From Oscillospiraceae bacterium (GTDB lineage: Bacteria > Bacillota > Clostridia > Oscillospirales > Oscillospiraceae), in assembly GCA_910575265.1 (NCBI GenBank), contig CAJTEA010000001.1:1-64000 (forward strand): a stretch of 64,000 nt of DNA. The letters are read 5' to 3'. The stretch's first letter is position 1, and every line of letters starts with the position of its first letter. Position numbers and translations under genes: made by a program. Positions 8,569-16,373 of this stretch are shown piece after piece. The notes under the pieces were generated by a model, which worked only from the letters and a program-made list of their open reading frames with translations, made no database searches and had not been told where the DNA came from.

Positions 8569-10437
8569 ATGAAAACACTTCTGCGAATCACGCGTCTGCC
8601 TCCCGGTACGGAGGAGCGGTATGGCCTGGCCCACCACATCTGGATGGCGGCGGCCCTGACGGGGCTGGGCTGCTGTGTCGGCGGGCTGTCCCTGTTCTTC
8701 GCCGCCACCGCCTATGTGAAGCTGGACAGCATGGCCCTGCTCTACTCCTACCTGGCCAATCCGCTGATCCTTTTGCTCAACCTGCTGCCGCCGGTGCTGC
8801 TGATCTGGCTGTTCTACTTTCTGTCCCGGCGGGCCTGGGTGGGCTTCCTGGGCAGCTTTCTCCCCACCATAGGGGTGGCGCTGGCCAATTATTTCAAGAT
8901 CCGTCTGCGTTCCGACCCTCTGCTGGCCACTGACCTGCGGCTGGCCGCCGAGGCCGGCGGAATTGTGGGGGGCTACACCCTGGACCTGACCTGGCTGGTG
9001 TGGTTCGCGCTGGCCTGCCTGATCGCGGGACTGCTGTTCGCCGTCTTTTTCATGCCCCGGGGCCCGCGGGGCTGGCGGGGGCGGAGCTTTGGAGCGCTGA
9101 GCTGTCTGGCCCTGATAGCGGTGTCCATGGCTGGGCCTTATACCTCCCCCCAGGTCTACTCCGCCACCGCTAACAACCGATTTATCAACCAGTGGTCCGA
9201 TGTGGAGGTCTATGTGTCAAAGGGGTCCAGCTATCCCTTCCTGCACTCGTTCCGGGATATGTTCCCCACCCCGCCCGAGGGCTATAACAGGGCGGAGGCC
9301 GCGGCCTGGCTGACCCAGTACCCCGGCCAGGATATTCCCGAGGAGCGAAAGGTCTCTGTGATGGGCATTATGCTGGAGGCGTTCTGCGACCTGACCGATT
9401 TTGAGCTTCTGGCGGAGCAGCCGGGGGTGGCCCAGGTCTACGCCCCCTGGCACGCGTTGGAGGAACAGTCCGTCTCCGGTGACCTGCTGACCAATATCTT
9501 CGCCGGCGGCACGGTGGACACCGAATGGGCGTTCCTCACCGGCTACTCCACCCACCAGGACTTCCGCTCCCCCACCGACTCCTATGTCTGGTACTTCCGG
9601 GACCAGGGTTATCAGACCTTTGGCAGCCACCCGGGTTACAGCTGGTTCTACAACCGGCAGAATGTGAACCAGTACCTGGGGTTTGAGGAGTACTGGTTCA
9701 CCGAGAACCACTACGGCCAGCTGGTGGACCCGGTGGACGCCGTATGGGAGTCCGACCCGGTGCTGGCCTCGGAGCTGCTGAAGCAGTTGGAGGAGCGGAC
9801 GGCCCAGGGGCCCTGTTTCTCCTTCTCCGTCAGCTACCAGAACCACGGCCCTTACGCGGATGTCCCAACAGCCCGGGACGGATACATCAACCCCGCCGGG
9901 TCAGGGCTGTCGGAGGCCAGCCGCAATATTCTGAACAACTACCTGGGGGGCGTGGATGTCACCATTCAGGCCATGGTCGAGCTGACCCGGGGGCTGGAGG
10001 AACTGGACGAGCCGGTGGTGCTGGTCCTGTTTGGCGACCACAAGCCCTGGGCGGGAAACGGAAACTCTGTCTATACCGAGCTGGGAGCTGATTTCGACAT
10101 CTCCACCCAGAAGGGCTTTTATGAATATTACTCCACTCCCTATCTGATCTGGGCCAACTCCGCCGCCCAGCGCGCTCTGGGCCATGAGTTACGCGGCAGC
10201 GGCGGTGATTTCTCCCCCTGCTTCCTCATGACCAGGATCTTTGACCTGTGCGGCTGGGAAGGCCCGGGCTTTATGGAGCTGTCCCGCCAGACGCGGGCCG
10301 TCACCCCCCTGCTCCACACGGAGGGACTGTTCTGGACGGACAACGGCCTGACCGACACCCTGAGCGAGACGGACGAAGCGTTTTACCGCCAGTTCCTGTA
10401 CGCCCAGTATTACCGGGAGCAGGAAGGTCTGGAATAA
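8569..10437 (+). CDS. LTA synthase-family phosphoglycerol transferase
   Basis: 622 residues. The N-terminal third has five membrane segments (to about residue 205); the rest is an extracellular sulfatase-fold domain. The nucleophile region GGTVDTEWAFLTG puts a catalytic Thr near residue 315, and the metal-binding FGDHKPW motif lies near residue 488. Such enzymes move glycerol-phosphate from phosphatidylglycerol onto a glycolipid or polymer at the cell surface. Length and layout fit LtaS, but the family also includes LTA primases and other phosphoglycerol transferases, so the exact product is open. It follows glyS closely and is closed by a strong terminator; linkage to a T-box unit is unusual and may be only positional. 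Confidence 0.85.
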   Translation: MKTLLRITRLPPGTEERYGLAHHIWMAAALTGLGCCVGGLSLFFAATAYVKLDSMALLYSYLANPLILLLNLLPPVLLIWLFYFLSRRAWVGFLGSFLPTIGVALANYFKIRLRSDPLLATDLRLAAEAGGIVGGYTLDLTWLVWFALACLIAGLLFAVFFMPRGPRGWRGRSFGALSCLALIAVSMAGPYTSPQVYSATANNRFINQWSDVEVYVSKGSSYPFLHSFRDMFPTPPEGYNRAEAAAWLTQYPGQDIPEERKVSVMGIMLEAFCDLTDFELLAEQPGVAQVYAPWHALEEQSVSGDLLTNIFAGGTVDTEWAFLTGYSTHQDFRSPTDSYVWYFRDQGYQTFGSHPGYSWFYNRQNVNQYLGFEEYWFTENHYGQLVDPVDAVWESDPVLASELLKQLEERTAQGPCFSFSVSYQNHGPYADVPTARDGYINPAGSGLSEASRNILNNYLGGVDVTIQAMVELTRGLEELDEPVVLVLFGDHKPWAGNGNSVYTELGADFDISTQKGFYEYYSTPYLIWANSAAQRALGHELRGSGGDFSPCFLMTRIFDLCGWEGPGFMELSRQTRAVTPLLHTEGLFWTDNGLTDTLSETDEAFYRQFLYAQYYREQEGLE

Positions 10438-10442
10438 ATACA

Positions 10443-10474
10443 ACACCCCCCGGCCTGTGCCGGGGGGTGTTTGT
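10443..10474. terminator. bidirectional terminator between LTA synthase and M23 peptidase genes
   Basis: Twelve-base stem ACACCCCCCGGC (10443-10454) / GCCGGGGGGTGT (10459-10470), four-base loop, TTGTT after it on the plus strand. It sits between two convergent genes. Confidence 0.85.
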
Positions 10475-12040
10475 TCAGCTCAGATAGTTCAGCGGGTTGA
10501 CCGCAGTGTTGTTAACGCGGACCTCGAAGTGGCAGTGAACGCCGGAGGAATTCCCGGTGCTGCCCGCCCGGGCGATAACCTGGCCCTGGTAGACCTTCTG
10601 CCCCACAGAGACCACAAGACTGGAGTTGTGGGCGTAATAGGTCTTGATGCCGTTATCGTGGGTAATGATGACCAGATTGCCGTAGCTGCCCATCCAGCCG
10701 GCGTAGGTGACGGTGCCGCCATCGGCGGCCTTGATGCCCTCGCCGTAGGAGGCGTAGATATCCAGGCCGGAGTGGTAGTCGTAGCTGCCCCACAGGTTGC
10801 GCCCGCCGAAGTAGGAGTTGATCCGCCGGCTGCTGGTGGGCCAGATAAAGTAGCCCTTGGAGGCAGTCTTGGGCTTCTCCTTTGTGCCCACAGCCTTGAC
10901 CGTGGTGGTGGGCTCCCTGAGGGTGGTAGAGTTGGTGACATTCCGCTCCCGTTCGTAGCCGTTGACGTAGATCACATCCGCCTCCACCTGGGCCTCTCCC
11001 TCCTCCCCCTGGGTGAGGATCTTGCTGTCGCCCACATACATGGAGTCGTCGTTTACCGTCTCCACCGGGCACTCAATAGGCTCGGTATAAACAATGTGTT
11101 CCGTGGTCTGGACAGAAAGGGTCGGGATGATTTCCTTTACATTGAGCACATCGCCCACCATCAGCCGGTTGATGTCGGCGTCCGGGTTAAGGGCCAGCAG
11201 GTCACTGAGGGACATATCGTTGGCATAGGCGATGCCATTATAAGTGTCCCCCTTGACCACAGTGTAGGTGGTCTCGCCGGTGGTATTGGCTTTCAGGGCC
11301 TCCGCCACATCGGATATGGGCATCAGGTTGTCCACGGCGTAGACGGGGTCAATCTCCAGGTCCTCCACAAAGCTGGAGGCGACGGTGGCGTCGGTAATAT
11401 ATTCGGCTTTCATGCCGTCCAGCATGGTATTAAGGGCGGCTTCATCCTTGACTACGCCGATAACCCGGCCATCTACCGAGACCTGGTAGGCCCGCAGCTC
11501 GTCGCTGACTTCGTTGAGCTGGCCGTAGAAATAGTTGCGGATGTCCTCCTCCTGATTCAGATCGGTTTTCAGGGTGAGGGTGAAATTGTAATCAATGCTG
11601 CCGTCCACCTGGTATTTGTAGCCCAGCAGCTCGCTGCCCTGGGTCTCCACCGTGTGGATCGCCTGGTCCACCACGCTCTGATCCGCCACCACCGCCACCT
11701 CCTGGCCGTCTACAATGACGGCGTAGCTGGTGGAATACAGAGTGGTCAGGGTAAGGGCGGTGCCCAGGGCGCCGGCCACCAGAAGAAATGAGACAGGCCC
11801 CACGGCCAGGGTGCCGGCGGCGGCGCCGTGGAACAGATGGGTCCAGCGGCGCAGGTGGATGCGGGTCCACTCCCCGAAAGCCTTGAGATAGAGCTTCGCC
11901 TCCTGGCCCCAGTTTCGGCGGGGGGGCGGTTCCGGAGGAGCCGGAGGTGTTGGGCCAGGGGGAGTAACAGCCCGGTCCGGCCGCTGTGGCTGCCGGCGCT
12001 GGGACCGAAGCTCCGACGCCGGTGTTTTTTCTTCGTCCAT
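10475..12040 (-). CDS. cell-wall peptidase: membrane anchor, LysM, G5 and M23 domains
   Basis: 521 residues. A proline-rich cytoplasmic start, one membrane segment at about residues 72-95, an extracellular linker region, a LysM domain (TYTVVKGDTYNGIAYAND, about 265-310), a G5-like segment (TEHIVYTEPIECPVE onward) and a C-terminal M23 endopeptidase (about 400-521) with zinc ligands in HSGLD and HCHFEV. It should cut peptide cross-links in peptidoglycan while tethered to the membrane and bound to glycan. All catalytic motifs are intact. It has its own promoter at 12114 and a WalR-type box over the transcription start, in keeping with control of wall hydrolases by the WalKR system. Confidence 0.92.
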   Translation of the reverse strand: MDEEKTPASELRSQRRQPQRPDRAVTPPGPTPPAPPEPPPRRNWGQEAKLYLKAFGEWTRIHLRRWTHLFHGAAAGTLAVGPVSFLLVAGALGTALTLTTLYSTSYAVIVDGQEVAVVADQSVVDQAIHTVETQGSELLGYKYQVDGSIDYNFTLTLKTDLNQEEDIRNYFYGQLNEVSDELRAYQVSVDGRVIGVVKDEAALNTMLDGMKAEYITDATVASSFVEDLEIDPVYAVDNLMPISDVAEALKANTTGETTYTVVKGDTYNGIAYANDMSLSDLLALNPDADINRLMVGDVLNVKEIIPTLSVQTTEHIVYTEPIECPVETVNDDSMYVGDSKILTQGEEGEAQVEADVIYVNGYERERNVTNSTTLREPTTTVKAVGTKEKPKTASKGYFIWPTSSRRINSYFGGRNLWGSYDYHSGLDIYASYGEGIKAADGGTVTYAGWMGSYGNLVIITHDNGIKTYYAHNSSLVVSVGQKVYQGQVIARAGSTGNSSGVHCHFEVRVNNTAVNPLNYLS

Positions 12041-12093
12041 GGTAGTACCTCGCTTGCAGTGGGAAACCGAAAAATGACAATTGTGAAATAAGA

Positions 12094-12110
12094 GTTACAA
12101 AATGGTAACA
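12094..12110 (-). promoter_or_regulatory. candidate WalR (YycF) binding site
   Basis: Minus strand TGTTAC-N5-TGTAAC matches the known WalR direct-repeat consensus TGTWAH-N5-TGTWAH at every position. It covers the predicted transcription start (about 12107) of the M23 peptidase gene. The sequence can also be read as an inverted repeat GTTAC-N6-GTAAC. Regulation by WalR is inferred. Confidence 0.6.
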
Positions 12111-12113
12111 ATA

Positions 12114-12142
12114 AATATACACAGTTTCCCACCATCCGTCAA
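12114..12142 (-). promoter_or_regulatory. sigma-A promoter of the M23 peptidase gene
   Basis: TTGACG (12137-12142), 17 bases, TATATT (12114-12119) on the minus strand. The 65-base leader carries GCGAGGT before the start codon. Confidence 0.75.
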
Positions 12143-12191
12143 CCCCCTTTTGATTTCGAATTTGAAAAGTTTTTGTAAAAAATATGAAAAA

Positions 12192-12228
12192 GCTGAACGC
12201 CGCAGGGCAAACCGCGGCGTTCTTTTTG
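12192..12228. terminator. terminator after the SOS-controlled membrane protein gene
   Basis: Stem AACGCCGC / GCGGCGTT with a ten-base loop, T-rich on both sides, 57 bases after the stop of the leftward gene at 12285. Together with the promoter and WalR box it accounts for the 12041-12284 gap. Confidence 0.75.
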
Positions 12229-12284
12229 TAAATTGTGCTTAATTCGACAAAAGGCCCAAGATGTTGTGGCTATGGGCTGGCCGG

Positions 12285-12593
12285 TCAAAGGATAACCAGC
12301 AGAGCGAAAATCACCGTCATAAGGATAACGGCAAGACTGGCGCAGATATCCAACTTCCAGGCCCGCCGTTCCTGGCGGGCCCGGCGGCGCTGGGCCGGGG
12401 TGGTGGTCAGTACCACCGGCTGGAAGGCGGGACGCTTTTCTTCCTCAGCCTCCGGGGAGCAGTCCCCGGCCTCAAACCGCCGGGCAAGGCTGTCCCGCTG
12501 CGCCAGGGCCTGCTTTTGACGAAAGCGCTCCAGGTCCACCACATTACCGCTTTGTGGGATAATATGAGAAGTTTTAACAGAAAAGGTCCGCAT
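12285..12593 (-). CDS. small C-tail-anchored membrane protein under LexA-type control
   Basis: 102 residues. A hydrophilic, strongly basic and charged cytoplasmic part (VVDLERFRQKQALAQRD; AQRRRARQERRAWK) precedes one membrane segment at the very C-terminus (about residues 80-102, ending VIFALLVIL). Start 12593 is chosen because AAGGAGGG lies seven bases upstream; the longer frame from 12668 has no such site. The promoter carries three LexA-type boxes, so it should be induced by DNA damage. Small single-pass proteins induced this way (YneA, SosA, SidA and others) halt division by acting on the divisome; sequence similarity to them is not evident, and this one has the reverse, C-tail topology. 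Function is therefore a hypothesis only. Confidence 0.75.
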   Translation of the reverse strand: MRTFSVKTSHIIPQSGNVVDLERFRQKQALAQRDSLARRFEAGDCSPEAEEEKRPAFQPVVLTTTPAQRRRARQERRAWKLDICASLAVILMTVIFALLVIL

Positions 12594-12680
12594 CCGTGAT
12601 CCCTCCTTGTGATTGATATCATCAGAATAACCCGGGTATGGTCCCAAAAACCGGACTATTTTACTCAAAAAGCAGCTTCG

Positions 12681-12751
12681 AGAACGTTTGTTCTATCAGA
12701 GCATACAACATCCGTTCGAAAATGTCAAGAAGAAAATCAAAAATTTGTTCG
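12681..12751 (-). promoter_or_regulatory. SOS promoter with three LexA-type boxes
   Basis: Minus strand promoter TTGACA (12723-12728), 17 bases, TATGCT (12700-12705). Three sites resemble the Gram-positive SOS box CGAACRNRYGTTYG: AGAACAAACGTTCT (12681-12694, intact dyad, over +1), TCGAACGGATGTTG (12706-12719, inside the promoter spacer, one mismatch) and CGAACAAATTTTTG (12738-12751, upstream, one mismatch). Binding over the spacer and start site would block transcription. The leader to the start codon is about 100 bases. Confidence 0.8.
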
Positions 12752-12838
12752 AATTTTATAGGCCCACTCTTATCTATATGATACAGACGAAGAAAAAGAA
12801 CAAAGGTTCCCTTTGTATGTGTTTTTTTATCCGTCCGG

Positions 12839-12867
12839 TTGATTTTTCAAAAGAATAGAGGTATAAT
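12839..12867 (+). promoter_or_regulatory. sigma-A promoter of typA
   Basis: TTGATT (12839-12844), 17 bases, TATAAT (12862-12867), 43 bases before the typA start. Confidence 0.75.
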
Positions 12868-12909
12868 ACCTTGCTATATCAGGAAAACACAGATTTGAGG
12901 TGCAGTCCC

Positions 12910-14739
12910 ATGCGGAACGAAAAACTGAGAAATATTGCCATTATCGCCCACGTGGACCACGGCAAGACCACCCTGGTGGACGAGATGCTCAAGCAGTCCG
13001 GCGTCTACCGGGAGAACCAGGCGGTGGTGGAACGGGTGATGGATTCCAACGACCTGGAGCGGGAGCGGGGCATTACCATCACGGCCAAAAACACCGCCGT
13101 GCAGTACGGCGATGTGAAGATCAACATTGTAGACACCCCGGGCCACGCCGACTTCGGCGGCGAGGTGGAGCGGATTTTGAAGATGGTTAACGGCGTCATC
13201 CTCCTGGTGGACGCCGCCGAGGGCCCCATGCCCCAGACCCGGTTCGTGCTCTCCAAGGCCCTGGAGCTGGGCCACCGGGTGATTGTGGTGGTGAACAAGA
13301 TCGACCGCCCTGACCAGCGGGTGTATGAGGTGGTGGACGAGTGCCTGGAGCTGCTGCTGGACCTGGACGCTACCGACGAGCAGCTGGACTCCCCCATGCT
13401 CTTCTGCTCTGGCCGGCAGGGCACCGCCTCCGTCCAGCCCGATGTGGCGGGCAGCGACTTGAAGCCCCTCTTTGACACCATTCTGGACTATATCCCCGCT
13501 CCCAAGGTGGACGTGGACGCCCCCTTCCAGATGCTGGTGTCCTCCATCGACTACAACGAGTTTGTGGGTCGTATCGCCATCGGCCGCGTCGAGCGGGGCA
13601 GCGTAAAGCAGAACCAGGAGATCGCGGTGTGCAACTTCCACGACCCTGACGCCGCCCCCCAGAAGGCCAAGGCCACCGCCCTGTATGAGTTTGACGGCCT
13701 GGCCAAGGTCCCTGTCCAGGAGGCCGCCGCCGGCAACATTATCGCCATGAGCGGCATCGGCGACGTGACCATCGGCGACACCATCTGCGCCCCCGATAAG
13801 GTGGAGCCCATTCAGTTCGTTCAGATCTCCGCCCCCACCATTGAGATGACCTTCTCCGTGAACGACTCCCCCTTCGCCGGACGAGAGGGCAAATTTGTCA
13901 CCAGCCGCCAGCTCCGGGACCGGCTGTTCCGGGAGACACTGAAGGACGTGTCTTTGAAGGTGTCCGAGGTGGAGGGGGCCACCGACTCCTTTAACGTGGC
14001 CGGACGAGGGGAGATGTCCCTGTCCATCCTGATTGAAACCATGCGCCGGGAGGGCTACGAGCTTCAGGTCTCCCCGCCCCGGGTGCTCTACCAGGAGATC
14101 GACGGGGTGAAGTGCGAGCCCATTGAGCGGCTGGTGGTGGACGTGCCTGCTGACTGCGTGGGCGCGGTGATGGAGAAGATTGGCTCCCGGAAGGGCGATC
14201 TGCTGGAGATGAACCCGGTGGGCGACCGGATGAAGATCGAGTTCCTGGTGCCCGCCCGGGGCCTGTTCGGCTACCGCAGCGAGTTCCTTACCGACACCAA
14301 GGGCGAGGGCATTATGGCCTCCGTCTTTGACTCCTACGCCCCCTTGAAGGGGGAGATCAGCCGCCGGTCCACCGGCTCCCTGGTGGCCTTTGAGACAGGG
14401 GAGGCGGTCACCTACGGCCTGTTCAACGCCCAGGAGCGGGGCGCGCTGTTCATCGGCCCCGGCACCCCCGTCTACGGCGGCATGATCGTGGGCGAGTGCC
14501 CCAAGGCGGAGGACATCTCGGTCAACGTGTGCAAGAAAAAGCAGCTGACCAATATGCGGGCCTCCGGCTCCGACGAGGCCTTGCGGCTGACTACCCCCCG
14601 CACCCTCTCCCTGGAGCAGTGCCTGGAGTTTTTGGCCGACGACGAGCTGCTGGAGTGTACCCCGGAGAACCTGCGCCTGCGCAAGCGTCTGCTGGACCAC
14701 GGCGCACGGATGCGGGAGGCCTCTAAGAAAAAGGGATAA
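12910..14739 (+). CDS. typA: ribosome-associated translational GTPase TypA/BipA
   Basis: 609 residues, the usual family length. G1 is IIAHVDHGKTTLVDE (near residue 10), switch regions include RERGITITAKNTAV, G3 is DTPGHADFGGEVER, and G4 is VVNKIDRPDQR. EF-G-like domains II, III and V follow, then the TypA-specific C-terminal domain with GRGLFGYRSEFLTDTKGEG. It is a stress-related GTPase that binds the ribosome and affects late assembly. The start at 12910 (GAGGTG upstream) gives the standard MRNEKLRNIAIIAHVDHG entry; a frame starting 13 codons earlier overlaps the promoter. Single-gene unit with its own promoter and terminator. Confidence 0.97.
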   Translation: MRNEKLRNIAIIAHVDHGKTTLVDEMLKQSGVYRENQAVVERVMDSNDLERERGITITAKNTAVQYGDVKINIVDTPGHADFGGEVERILKMVNGVILLVDAAEGPMPQTRFVLSKALELGHRVIVVVNKIDRPDQRVYEVVDECLELLLDLDATDEQLDSPMLFCSGRQGTASVQPDVAGSDLKPLFDTILDYIPAPKVDVDAPFQMLVSSIDYNEFVGRIAIGRVERGSVKQNQEIAVCNFHDPDAAPQKAKATALYEFDGLAKVPVQEAAAGNIIAMSGIGDVTIGDTICAPDKVEPIQFVQISAPTIEMTFSVNDSPFAGREGKFVTSRQLRDRLFRETLKDVSLKVSEVEGATDSFNVAGRGEMSLSILIETMRREGYELQVSPPRVLYQEIDGVKCEPIERLVVDVPADCVGAVMEKIGSRKGDLLEMNPVGDRMKIEFLVPARGLFGYRSEFLTDTKGEGIMASVFDSYAPLKGEISRRSTGSLVAFETGEAVTYGLFNAQERGALFIGPGTPVYGGMIVGECPKAEDISVNVCKKKQLTNMRASGSDEALRLTTPRTLSLEQCLEFLADDELLECTPENLRLRKRLLDHGARMREASKKKG

Positions 14740-14743
14740 AAAT

Positions 14744-14790
14744 ACACTCCGTATTCTACAATCAGTAAAATACGGAGTGTCTCTATTTTT
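14744..14790. terminator. bidirectional terminator between typA and the XRE gene
   Basis: Stem ACACTCCGTATT (14744-14755) / AATACGGAGTGT (14769-14780) with T-rich flanks on both sides. The hairpin closely resembles the one at 15779-15820. Confidence 0.8.
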
Positions 14791-15013
14791 GAGGGTGCGC
14801 ATCTTCTATCGCTTTGACGATTACATGGGGCGGAATATCAAGCGCCTGCCCAATTTTAAACAGCGTATCCAGGGTTGGACTGCGCAGGCCACGCTCCAGT
14901 TTACTATAGTGTGTGCGGTCCAATCCGGCTAAACCGCTCAAAACATCTTGCGTCAGCCCCTTCCGCTCCCGATATTCCGCCAGAACGCGGCCGACAATCG
15001 CAGATTCTACCAT
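14783..15013 (-). CDS. XRE-family repressor of divergent module A
   Basis: 76 residues, a single Cro/CI-type domain: RKGLTQDVLSGLAGLDRTHYSK contains the helix-turn-helix, ending with RGLRSPTLDTLFKIGQALDI. No effector domain. GAGGAGGG lies just upstream of the start at 15013. It faces the small gene at 15133 across a 119-base gap containing palindromic sequences, the normal layout of a repressor controlling itself and its neighbour. A second XRE gene in the same geometry lies at 15823-16062. Confidence 0.85.
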   Translation of the reverse strand: MVESAIVGRVLAEYRERKGLTQDVLSGLAGLDRTHYSKLERGLRSPTLDTLFKIGQALDIPPHVIVKAIEDAHPQK

Positions 15014-15067
15014 GATGGTCCCTCCTCGCCTTACTGTTAGGATAACAACAGGGAGGAAACTTTATGA

Positions 15068-15102
15068 GGTCAGTTGACCCCACTAGAAATGTGTAGTATA
15101 CT
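15068..15102 (+). promoter_or_regulatory. promoter of module A small gene with overlapping operator
   Basis: TTGACC (15074-15079), 17 bases, TATACT (15097-15102). The -35 is embedded in the palindrome GGTCAGTTGACC (15068-15079), a plausible operator for the divergent XRE protein. A second dyad, CTGTT-N8-AACAG, lies at about 15034-15051 near the XRE start. Confidence 0.65.
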
Positions 15103-15132
15103 TCTTTTTATCATCCGATAGAAAGAGGTTGC

Positions 15133-15324
15133 ATGGAGATGAAAAAAGTTACGCTAAAAGTACCCGATTATGTGTTTACCTTTTACGCTGAAATAGGCAA
15201 ACAGGCAGGCGGCCTTTCCGCTGAAAAAGTTATGGCGGATTCACTTTTTAAATTGGCCGGGGAGCTGTCCCTTAACGCAATCCGTATGACCGAAAAACGG
15301 GAGAGAGAAAACGATGCGCAATGA
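15133..15324 (+). CDS. module A small protein, possible ribbon-helix-helix fold
   Basis: 63 residues; an alternative start at 15139 (MKKVTLKV) matches the paralogue better. A short beta-like strand (KKVTLKVPDYVFTFY) is followed by a helix (EKVMADSLFKLAGELSLNAI) and a charged tail. It shares 33 of 47 aligned core residues with the protein at 16212-16373. The strand-helix-helix pattern hints at a ribbon-helix-helix-like dimer, but no family is recognised. It overlaps the following YbhB-family gene by 11 bases, so the two are translationally linked. Divergent from an XRE repressor, as is its paralogue. Confidence 0.75.
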   Translation: MEMKKVTLKVPDYVFTFYAEIGKQAGGLSAEKVMADSLFKLAGELSLNAIRMTEKRERENDAQ

Positions 15325-15772
15325 AAACTTAATCGTACGCTGCCCCGGCATGGGAAACGGTAAATTCCACATCGACCACACCGGTCGGGGGCGGGACCTC
15401 TCCCCAGATCTGATTTTGGAAAATCTGTCCCCCGAAGCCAAAACCCTGGCGGTCACCCTGGAGGACATGAGCCACCCCATAAAGGGCTTTACCCACTGGG
15501 TAATCTGGAACCTCCCGGCGGCGGACCGTATCCCGGGGGCCATCCCAGCGGGGGGGACGGTGCCCGGCGGCGGGGCGCAGGGCGTGGCATACGGCCTTCA
15601 CCGCTACGCCGGACCCAAGCCGCCCAAGGGGAGGACCCACACCTACCGCTTTACCGTCTACGCCCTGGACCGCGCCCTGGACCTGCACAGCCGCGCCCGA
15701 AAAAAGACCTTTCTCCGGGCGGCGGAGGGGCATATCCTTCAAAGCGGGAGTATCTCTGGAGAATTTGAGTAA
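15314..15772 (+). CDS. YbhB/YbcL-family (PEBP-like, Raf kinase inhibitor-like) protein
   Basis: 152 residues, typical length for the bacterial PEBP family. The conserved GFTHWVIWNLPA block (about residues 57-68), YAGPKPPKG and HTYRFTVYALD are all present; these build the anion-binding pocket. Biological roles of bacterial members are poorly known. It overlaps the small gene of module A and should be expressed from the same XRE-controlled promoter, ending at the hairpin at 15779. Confidence 0.9.
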   Translation: MRNENLIVRCPGMGNGKFHIDHTGRGRDLSPDLILENLSPEAKTLAVTLEDMSHPIKGFTHWVIWNLPAADRIPGAIPAGGTVPGGGAQGVAYGLHRYAGPKPPKGRTHTYRFTVYALDRALDLHSRARKKTFLRAAEGHILQSGSISGEFE

Positions 15773-15778
15773 AATAGA

Positions 15779-15820
15779 AACGTTCCGTATTTTATGATGC
15801 GTAAAGTACGGAACGTTTTT
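15779..15820. terminator. bidirectional terminator between YbhB-family gene and module B XRE gene
   Basis: Stem AACGTTCCGTA (15779-15789) / TACGGAACGTT (15807-15817) followed by T-run; the leftward XRE gene ends at 15823. The stem sequence is clearly related to the hairpin at 14744-14790. Confidence 0.8.
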
Positions 15821-15822
15821 AC

Positions 15823-16062
15823 TTATAAGCCTCTAAAGAATTCGTCAAAAGAATCGACCTGATAGATATCCTTTAATGCCCGCAATACGCTGACTCTTAT
15901 GCTGTAATTACCCAATTCCATTTGGGAAATGATCTCACGGCTTATATCAATTCCCACCAGTTGTAATTGTGCAGCAGCCTTTTCCTGAGAAAGCCCCGAT
16001 TGTTTTCTCAAGCGCCGCAGGTTTGCCCCAATCGAGATATCCTGTTTCAGCTTTTTTGACAT
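15823..16062 (-). CDS. XRE-family repressor of divergent module B
   Basis: 79 residues (MSKKLKQDISIGANLRRL start) forming one Cro/CI-type domain, with the recognition region DISREIISQMELGNYSIRV. Start 16062 is preferred: GGAGAG lies seven bases upstream and the longer frame from 16101 begins inside the likely operator. It diverges from the small gene at 16212. The upstream gap has two GGAAT-N6-ATTCC dyads. It is not closely similar to the module A XRE protein, although the partner proteins are. Confidence 0.8.
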   Translation of the reverse strand: MSKKLKQDISIGANLRRLRKQSGLSQEKAAAQLQLVGIDISREIISQMELGNYSIRVSVLRALKDIYQVDSFDEFFRGL

Positions 16063-16088
16063 CCCTATTCTCTCCAAAAAATTTTTTT

Positions 16089-16154
16089 GGAATATATACA
16101 TTCCACTATTGATTTTAGGTTATTGCCATGGTAATATTGGAATGAATAGATTCC
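16089..16154. promoter_or_regulatory. paired operators in module B intergenic region
   Basis: Two dyads of identical design, GGAAT-N6-ATTCC, lie at 16089-16104 and 16139-16154, with centres exactly 50 bases apart (about five helical turns). A wider inverted repeat, CATTCCACTATT (16099-16110) / AATATTGGAATG (16133-16144), joins them. This is what a cooperative XRE repressor acting on both divergent promoters would need. Core promoter elements here are less clear. Confidence 0.6.
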
Positions 16155-16211
16155 GAAAATGAAGAGGGATATAAAATATTTGACAATATTGAGAAGGGAA
16201 GTCTAATTAAG

Positions 16212-16373
16212 ATGAAAAAACTAACAATAGAGGTTCCAGACTACATATTTACGTTTTATAAAAAAGTTGGGGAACAAGCAGGTGGCATTATGGTGGAAAA
16301 AGTAATGTCAGACGCACTATTCAAATTAGCGGGAGAGCTGTCGCTAAATGCGCTTAAAAATACGGATGGCTGA
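16212..16373 (+). CDS. module B small protein, paralogue of the 15133 protein
   Basis: 53 residues from MKKLTIEVPDYIFTFYKK to KNTDG. It aligns without gaps to the module A protein over its whole core (33/47 identical, most other changes conservative). The coding sequence is much more AT-rich than its surroundings, unlike the module A copy. The ribosome site is modest (GAAGGGAAG). It ends inside the hairpin that terminates both this gene and the convergent rubrerythrin gene. Function unknown. Confidence 0.7.
   Translation: MKKLTIEVPDYIFTFYKKVGEQAGGIMVEKVMSDALFKLAGELSLNALKNTDG

Noticed and set aside
7119-8708. 529-codon minus-strand open frame
   Set aside because: Antisense to glyS; composition (G, V, L, H rich) is that of a GC-driven shadow.
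12874-14802. 642-codon minus-strand open frame
   Set aside because: Antisense shadow of typA, caused by high third-position GC.
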